A DNA stretch of 64,000 bases from Paenibacillus glycanilyticus. Its GTDB lineage: Bacteria; Bacillota; Bacilli; Paenibacillales; Paenibacillaceae. The notes under the pieces were generated by a model, which was given only the letters and a program-made list of their open reading frames with translations, was not told the DNA's origin and searched no databases. Within the stretch, counting starts at the first letter, position 1, and every line of letters starts with the position of its first letter. The stretch covers positions 1 to 64,000 of the forward strand of contig NZ_BSSQ01000015.1 of assembly GCF_030161375.1 (NCBI RefSeq), given 5' to 3'. Positions 59,267 through 64,000 of the stretch are shown in pieces. Made by a program: the position numbers and the translations under genes.

Positions 59267-60553
59267 ATGAATTCACGAAGGCAACTGATTTTTCTAGTTA
59301 CTTCCTTTAGTATATTAAGTATTTTAACTTGCTCCAAGCTTGCTTTATCCTACTACTCAACGGAAAAAGCAACTCAAACCTCATTAGCCAAGCAATACAT
59401 TGCGATAGCGGAAAACATCGAGAACGGTCTAGATACGGCTGCTTACGAACGTTTTCTTCAAACCCGGCAGTCCGACGCGTCAGTGATCCAATATCTCGAG
59501 GAGTACCGCTCGCGCATTAACGCTTTATATGTCTACACCTTGCTTCTGGATGACAGCGACGTGGCAAAGGTGATGTTGTCCGCCGTCCCGTCGATAGACG
59601 ACCGGCTCCCGATTGGGTTCCCCTGCACCGTTCCGGCCAAACAGGTCAATCAAGCTAAAAAAGGGATGGTGTACTACACCAACATTATCAAGGACGCCCA
59701 GCATGGCGTATATTTGTCGGTTGGCGTTCCCATTGTGAACGATGCCGGCAAACAGTTAGGCGTTATGGCCATTGATATTGAAGCAAGCCATTTGGGAGCC
59801 ATAAGCGATGAAGTCATTAACAGCAACAAAATCATTTTTACCATTGATATCGTATTTGCGGTGATTCTGCTGCTTGCCTTCTTCATCCTAAGAAAATGGC
59901 ATAAAACCAGCCTTAAACAGGATTTATTCGAATCCGAGCAGATGTATATTTCCGAGATGGGCAAGGTGATGAAGTCGATCAAATCAAGCCGGCATGATCT
60001 GCTTAATCATTTTCAAGTGCTTAATGGCTTATTAAGCCTTCAGAAATATGACAAGGCATCGGAATATTTGAAGCAATTGACCGTCGATTCCAAAGCGCTC
60101 GATTTATCCTTGCGGATCAGCAATCCGGTCGCTCTTATCTTGTTCCAGAGCAAATGGGAGCTCGCGCAATCCAAGGGGATTGAGCTGTTGTTTGATACGA
60201 ATTCCGAGGAATGTTATCAAATGGAATCCATGGATCTGGTCAAAATCTTCTCCAATCTGCTCGACAATGCCATTGATGCAACGGAAACCTACGAAGGCAA
60301 ACATCCGCGGAGGATTGTACTAACCTTTCAAGCACAAGGAACGCAAACTGTCTATTCCGTAGAGAACCCGGCTATTCTAAGTGCCAAGGAGCAGAAATCG
60401 CTGTTCCAGAAGGAAGGCTATTCTTCCAAAGAAAATACGGATGCCCTGCGCGGCAACGGATTAAAGATTATTAGCCAAACGGTTAAAAAGTACCATGGAA
60501 CGATCCGGTTCAACTATGAGGATGAAATGGTGCGCATCCAAATAACGATTTAG
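59267..60553 (+). CDS. Orphan sensor kinase with Spo0B-type phosphorylation domain
   Basis: The 428-residue protein has two membrane helices (residues about 8-27 and 189-208) around an extracellular Cache-like sensor domain of 160 residues. The cytoplasmic part has SSRHDLLNHFQVLNGLLSLQKYDKASEYL, the Spo0B-type helical hairpin with H243 as likely phosphorylated histidine, and an ATPase domain (NLLDNAIDATETYEG, RGNGLKIISQTV). CitA/DcuS-type kinases and sporulation phosphorelays share this fold. No response regulator gene is next to it. AAAAGGA lies 11 bases before the start. Confidence 0.85.
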   Translation: MNSRRQLIFLVTSFSILSILTCSKLALSYYSTEKATQTSLAKQYIAIAENIENGLDTAAYERFLQTRQSDASVIQYLEEYRSRINALYVYTLLLDDSDVAKVMLSAVPSIDDRLPIGFPCTVPAKQVNQAKKGMVYYTNIIKDAQHGVYLSVGVPIVNDAGKQLGVMAIDIEASHLGAISDEVINSNKIIFTIDIVFAVILLLAFFILRKWHKTSLKQDLFESEQMYISEMGKVMKSIKSSRHDLLNHFQVLNGLLSLQKYDKASEYLKQLTVDSKALDLSLRISNPVALILFQSKWELAQSKGIELLFDTNSEECYQMESMDLVKIFSNLLDNAIDATETYEGKHPRRIVLTFQAQGTQTVYSVENPAILSAKEQKSLFQKEGYSSKENTDALRGNGLKIISQTVKKYHGTIRFNYEDEMVRIQITI

Positions 60554-60563
60554 TTTGAATGGA

Positions 60564-60598
60564 ACAAAGGACCTCCGCGATCGGAGGTCCTTTGTTTT
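60564..60598. terminator. Bidirectional terminator between the kinase gene and rarA
   Basis: ACAAAGGACCTCCG and CGGAGGTCCTTTGT form a strong stem with TTTT after it. It lies just after the kinase stop and just after the rarA stop on the other strand. Confidence 0.9.
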
Positions 60599-60610
60599 GT
60601 GCTTATAAAT

Positions 60611-61921
60611 TTATTTCTTCCGCTGACGAAGCTCTTGGTTCTGGCGGATTTTCCCTTCCATTCCCTGCTCGGTCGCTTTGTAAACCGTTATCCCCTTAAT
60701 AGGATCCGGCAAATACTGCTGATTCACGTAATGGCCCGGGTAATCATGCGGGTACTTGTAGCCTTCGTGTCCAAGCTGCTGAGCGCCTTTGTAATGCGTA
60801 TCCCGCAGATGGAGCGGAACTTCGGCCTGGCCGATCCCTTCCATGGCTGCCATCGCTTTGCCGATCGCCACCGCCGCCGCATTGGACTTTGGACTCTCGA
60901 CGGCAAACAATATCGCTTGCGCAATATTGTATTTGGCCTCCGGCCAGCCAATCTTATGGTAAGCATCCATAGCCGTTACGGCTTGCACCATCGCCTGCGG
61001 GTTGGCAAGTCCAATATCTTCGCTGCAGGCCACGATCAGTCGTCGCAGGAAAGTCATTGGGTCCATTCCCAGCTTCTCTACCGCATACAAAAACCAGAAT
61101 AACGCAGCATCGCTGGAGCCTCGAATACTCTTGTGGAATGCCGACAAAACATCGTATTGCGTCGACATATCCGCCCGGACGGTTGGCTTCCGGATCGATT
61201 CCTGCGCAACCTCCACCGTAATCCGAACCGAACCGTCCGGCTCCGAAGGCGTCGTGACCGCAGCAAGCTCCAATGCGTTTAACGCCCGGCGGATGTCTCC
61301 GCCTGCCATGGAAGCAATATGTTCAAGCGCTTCTTCATCCGCATGCAAGGTCATAAATCCAAGACCGCGGCCCTTGTCCGCAATTGCCCGCTTCATCGCT
61401 TCGAGCGCATGCTTTTCGTTCAAAGGCTCAAGCTGGAACAACGTTGAACGGGAGAGCAACGCCCCGTTGACATGATGGAACGGATTCTCGGTTGTTGCCC
61501 CGATAAAAATAATGATGCCCTGCTCGACGGCAGGCAGCAACGCGTCTTGCCTTGACGTGTTGAACCTGTGTACCTCGTCGAGGAAGAGGATCGTTTTTTT
61601 GCCGTACATCAATTTGTTCGACTTGGCCGCTTCTATCACTTCCCGCACGTCTTTCACCGAAGCGTCCACGGCATTCAGCTTAACGAATTCTCCAGCCGTG
61701 CGTTTAGAAATAATGTTAGCTAGCGTCGTCTTGCCGCAGCCCGGAGGGCCATACAGCAATATCGACGACACTTGATCGCCCTCTATCGCTCTCCTCAGCA
61801 GCTTGCCCGCTCCAACAATATGTTCTTGCCCGATATAATCATCCAGCGTTTCCGGCCGCATCCGGTCGGCAAGCAATCTCGCCCGCGGCGTCTCCGCTTC
61901 CTGATAAGAAAATAAATCCAT
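60611..61921 (-). CDS. rarA: Replication-associated recombination protein RarA (MgsA)
   Basis: The 436-residue AAA+ ATPase has Walker A YGPPGCGKTTLANI, Walker B ILFLDEVHRFN, sensor motif GATTENPFHHVNGALLSRS, and a C-terminal part with FHKSIRGSSDAALFWFLYAVEKLG and YKYPHDYPGHYV. It acts at stalled replication forks. In Bacillus the gene (yrvN) lies near cymR; here it is about 11 kb away. Confidence 0.95.
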   Translation of the reverse strand: MDLFSYQEAETPRARLLADRMRPETLDDYIGQEHIVGAGKLLRRAIEGDQVSSILLYGPPGCGKTTLANIISKRTAGEFVKLNAVDASVKDVREVIEAAKSNKLMYGKKTILFLDEVHRFNTSRQDALLPAVEQGIIIFIGATTENPFHHVNGALLSRSTLFQLEPLNEKHALEAMKRAIADKGRGLGFMTLHADEEALEHIASMAGGDIRRALNALELAAVTTPSEPDGSVRITVEVAQESIRKPTVRADMSTQYDVLSAFHKSIRGSSDAALFWFLYAVEKLGMDPMTFLRRLIVACSEDIGLANPQAMVQAVTAMDAYHKIGWPEAKYNIAQAILFAVESPKSNAAAVAIGKAMAAMEGIGQAEVPLHLRDTHYKGAQQLGHEGYKYPHDYPGHYVNQQYLPDPIKGITVYKATEQGMEGKIRQNQELRQRKK

Positions 61922-62054
61922 GGCTTCTCACAACCTTTTTTGCCCACTGTACTTACGATGATAGCATACTCGCACATACGTTCGCCACCGTGCGCAGATG
62001 GGACTGCTGCCATATTTTTTTCACTAATACCTAGTTAATTTGTAGGGTTTCCTA

Positions 62055-62082
62055 TAATCTTTTACTACTAAAATGCCGATAT
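62055..62082 (+). promoter_or_regulatory. Sigma-D-like promoter of the acyltransferase-chemoreceptor pair
   Basis: TAAT (62055-62058), 16 bases, GCCGATAT (62075-62082), then AAAG. The -10 is a perfect match to the sigma-D consensus and the layout equals that at 32100-32127. The transcript would have a leader of about 110 bases with a hairpin at 62105-62135. No other promoter of comparable quality was seen in 61922-62200. Confidence 0.7.
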
Positions 62083-62104
62083 AAAGGACTAGGAATATTT
62101 TTCC

Positions 62105-62135
62105 TTTGTAATTACGTTGTGAGGCGAATTACAAA
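62105..62135. repeat. Inverted repeat in the leader of the acyltransferase gene
   Basis: TTTGTAATT (62105-62113) and AATTACAAA (62127-62135) are exact inverted copies with a 13-base loop that itself contains ACG and GCG. It could be an operator or an mRNA hairpin; nothing decides between them. Confidence 0.45.
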
Positions 62136-62200
62136 ACGAGAGGGAACAAAAATAGAGATAAAAAACATTAGACAGAGAGAGAGGATAAGGAGAGTATAAA

Positions 62201-62779
62201 TTGTTCAAATCTGTGAAGAGCGAGTGGGAACTAACGGCATTCAACCGAATCTGGGTCTCTGTATGGGAAGAGAAAGGTTATGAACTCGAATATGCCAGCC
62301 GGATCGTAGAACGATACCTGGCTGTGGCCGATGACGGACAATTTGTCGGCACATCCGAAATTAAGCCCTATTTCCCTGGCTCAAGCTCAAGCGAAATCGA
62401 CACAGTCGCTCCTTTTCATCTACATCCTAAAGTCATCGAAGATCCTACCCGCGTAGCGGAAATCGATAAAATCGCCGTTCTGCAATCCCATAGAGGACAA
62501 CAATCCATCTCGGATCTGTTATCTTCCGCGGTATATTGCGCTGAGCAATATAATTACCGCTATTTCATCTCGCTCCTCGAGCCTGTATTTTACCGTGCCT
62601 TGCGTATTACATTCCATGTCCCGATGGAAAAGGTCGGCGCCAGAACGTTCTACAAAGGCGATGACGTGATTCCGGTCCTCTTCGACATGGAAGCAATCTA
62701 CCGCAATAAACAGCAATATCGTTGGCTGGCCAACCATGCTCCTGCAGCCTGTATGAACAATGCCATAACCGCAAGCTAA
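62201..62779 (+). CDS. GNAT-fold protein resembling LuxI/FeeM-type acyl transferases
   Basis: The 192-residue protein starts with TTG, seven bases after AAGGAGAG. The pattern RYLAVADDGQFVGTSEIKPY near residue 43 resembles the strand-turn-strand of autoinducer synthases (V-x-x-D-G-x-x-V-G-x-x-x-x-x-P). EIDKIAVLQSHRGQQSISDLLSSAVYCAEQYNYRYFI then fits the GNAT cofactor-binding helix. LuxI makes acyl-homoserine lactones and FeeM makes N-acyl amino acids, so an acylated signal is one possibility, but an ordinary acetyltransferase cannot be ruled out. It is probably co-transcribed with the following chemoreceptor gene, 30 bases away. Confidence 0.6.
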   Translation: MFKSVKSEWELTAFNRIWVSVWEEKGYELEYASRIVERYLAVADDGQFVGTSEIKPYFPGSSSSEIDTVAPFHLHPKVIEDPTRVAEIDKIAVLQSHRGQQSISDLLSSAVYCAEQYNYRYFISLLEPVFYRALRITFHVPMEKVGARTFYKGDDVIPVLFDMEAIYRNKQQYRWLANHAPAACMNNAITAS

Positions 62780-62809
62780 AACCAATTTGCAAAGGTAGAG
62801 ATCAACACT

Positions 62810-64000
62810 ATGACCAGAGATCAAATTGTACTCGACAAAAGAAACCGATTGTTCGTAAAAATTTTATGGGGATTGCTTGCCTTGGGCCTGGTCGCTGATC
62901 TTGGCGCCGGGCTTGGAACGGATATGATTTTATTGCTGGCCATTGTTGGTCTCATCAGCTGCGGTCTCGCTACCTTTATGACCTACAAGCGAATTATGGT
63001 TCAGTACATCATGTATGTTGTTCCCATTATTCTAACGGCGCTAACGGTATTGTTAATCGTATCCGATCCGCATCCGATTATTAGCACCTACTTCCTCGTC
63101 TACGTGAATATTGCCGTTATGACGCTTTATGCGGATTACAAGCCTATCATTTTTACAGGCGTTCTCGGCATGGGCGTCAGCACCTATATTTTTATGGATT
63201 CGGATTTGCAACAGCAGTTATTCCCGAGCGATTCCCTGCTTTACCTATTCCTTTATCTGATCTTTGCGACGGTGGCGCTCTCCTTCTCCGCCAAATTCAG
63301 CCAACGGCTGCAAGCGGATGTTACAGCCGAACGGCGTGAAGCGCTTGAATCCAAAGAACTTACCGAGAAGGTTGTAGAGAAGCTGAAATCCATGATTCTC
63401 ATTCTTGGCGAATTCAGCAGCGAGCAGAAAGGCACGGTAGACTCTACCGGACAAATCTCCAGGGAGGTCACGACCACCTTCGCGGAAATGTCCGCTTCGA
63501 TCGAGAAGCAGACCAGCATGGTGCTTAACGTCAGCGATTCTGCCCATACGATTGAGTCGGCCGTTACCCAGCTTCGCGAGGGCTCTTCCCAGTTGCAGCA
63601 ATATTCTGCGGATACGGCCGTGTTGACCGATGAAGGCAACGATTTAATCAAGAACTTAACGGCCGATGTGAACAGCGTCAAAACCATTATTGGAGAAACC
63701 GTCTCCCTCATGGAACAACTTATCGACCAAAATGAAAAAGTAAGCTTGATCGTTGGTTCCATTCGGGAAATTTCCGAGCAGACCAATCTATTGTCTCTAA
63801 ATGCGGCAATTGAAGCTGCCCGTGCCGGCGAACAAGGCAGAGGATTTGCCGTTGTAGCCGGCGAGGTTCGCAAACTTGCCGATCATGCGAGTATCGCAGC
63901 CGGCGAAATTACGAGCATCCTGAGCAGCATCCATACCTCGATCTCCGCCGTAAGCAAACAAGTGCATCTAGGCCAGCAGGCCGTTGACACCAGCTATGAC
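62810..64000 (+). CDS. Methyl-accepting chemotaxis-type protein without extracellular domain (cut by window end)
   Basis: The frame starts at 62810 after AAAGGTAGAG and runs to the window end, so at least 397 residues. About six closely spaced membrane helices occupy residues 17-155 (for example MILLLAIVGLISCGLATFM and IISTYFLVYVNIAVMTLYA), with no Cache or other extracellular sensor domain and no HAMP. The cytoplasmic part has the signalling tip REISEQTNLLSLNAAIEAARAGEQGRGFAVVAGEVRKLA. Such receptors are expected to sense membrane state or a hydrophobic ligand. Confidence 0.9.
   Translation, partial: MTRDQIVLDKRNRLFVKILWGLLALGLVADLGAGLGTDMILLLAIVGLISCGLATFMTYKRIMVQYIMYVVPIILTALTVLLIVSDPHPIISTYFLVYVNIAVMTLYADYKPIIFTGVLGMGVSTYIFMDSDLQQQLFPSDSLLYLFLYLIFATVALSFSAKFSQRLQADVTAERREALESKELTEKVVEKLKSMILILGEFSSEQKGTVDSTGQISREVTTTFAEMSASIEKQTSMVLNVSDSAHTIESAVTQLREGSSQLQQYSADTAVLTDEGNDLIKNLTADVNSVKTIIGETVSLMEQLIDQNEKVSLIVGSIREISEQTNLLSLNAAIEAARAGEQGRGFAVVAGEVRKLADHASIAAGEITSILSSIHTSISAVSKQVHLGQQAVDTSYD

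Noticed and set aside
1..64000. CRISPR arrays, tRNA genes, prophage or integrative elements
   Set aside because: No regularly spaced direct repeats, no cloverleaf sequence and no integrase, capsid or toxin-antitoxin genes were seen anywhere in the window.

Overview
The window reads as chromosomal DNA of a spore-forming, motile Gram-positive bacterium, most likely Paenibacillus or a close relative. The reasons are an alaS-ireB-ruvX-DUF1292-mltG operon behind a T-box, cymR next to a cysteine desulfurase and mnmA, AGGAGG-type ribosome binding sites, sigma-A and sigma-D style promoters, YesM/YesN-type signalling, SLH-like secreted proteins and a Spo0B-type kinase. No phage, CRISPR array, tRNA or complete insertion sequence is visible. 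The left edge holds an rRNA operon promoter pointing out of the window.

Layout: 1-1113 is the rRNA promoter and leader (minus) and a headless carboxypeptidase-regulatory-like gene. 1438-3917 is the queuosine precursor operon queCDEF under a preQ1-I riboswitch. 3999-9646 holds a YuiH-type molybdoenzyme, a secreted SLH-like protein, an ABC-2 exporter and a MarR regulator. 9718-14541 is urease ureABCFGD (no ureE) behind a GlnR/TnrA-type box. 14710-22949 is a sugar uptake system, mglBAC, preceded by a regulator, a histidine kinase and an anchored sugar-binding protein that probably form a three-component sensor. 23167-33417 holds ilvD, a polysaccharide deacetylase, an AI-2E permease, a class B penicillin-binding protein, a chemoreceptor with a sigma-D-like promoter, and mltG, which ends the alaS operon.

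33431-37961 completes that operon, with a second DUF1292 gene and an unusually long T-box leader. 37958-47204 holds another AI-2E permease and a 2-aminoethylphosphonate operon: binding protein, ATPase, fused permease, phnX, phnW, a saccharopine-dehydrogenase-like enzyme and a DeoR regulator. 47491-51221 is sulfur metabolism (zinc ribbon, PRC barrel, cysteine desulfurase, cymR, divergent mnmA). 51278-54571 holds a CNNM/CBS protein and copC-copD. 54615-58667 is a Fur-controlled siderophore uptake system. 58750-60553 has a structured repeat, an IS1182-type remnant and an orphan Spo0B-type kinase. 60611-64000 has rarA and then, behind a second sigma-D-like promoter, a LuxI/FeeM-like acyltransferase gene followed by a chemoreceptor without an extracellular domain, cut by the window end.

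The two strongest leads are a dispersed structured element present four times (1261-1382, 24928-25045, 37463-37591, 58750-58863), whose stems change sequence while keeping complementarity, and the acyltransferase-chemoreceptor pair at the right edge. Function calls rest on reading motifs by eye; no database search was possible.
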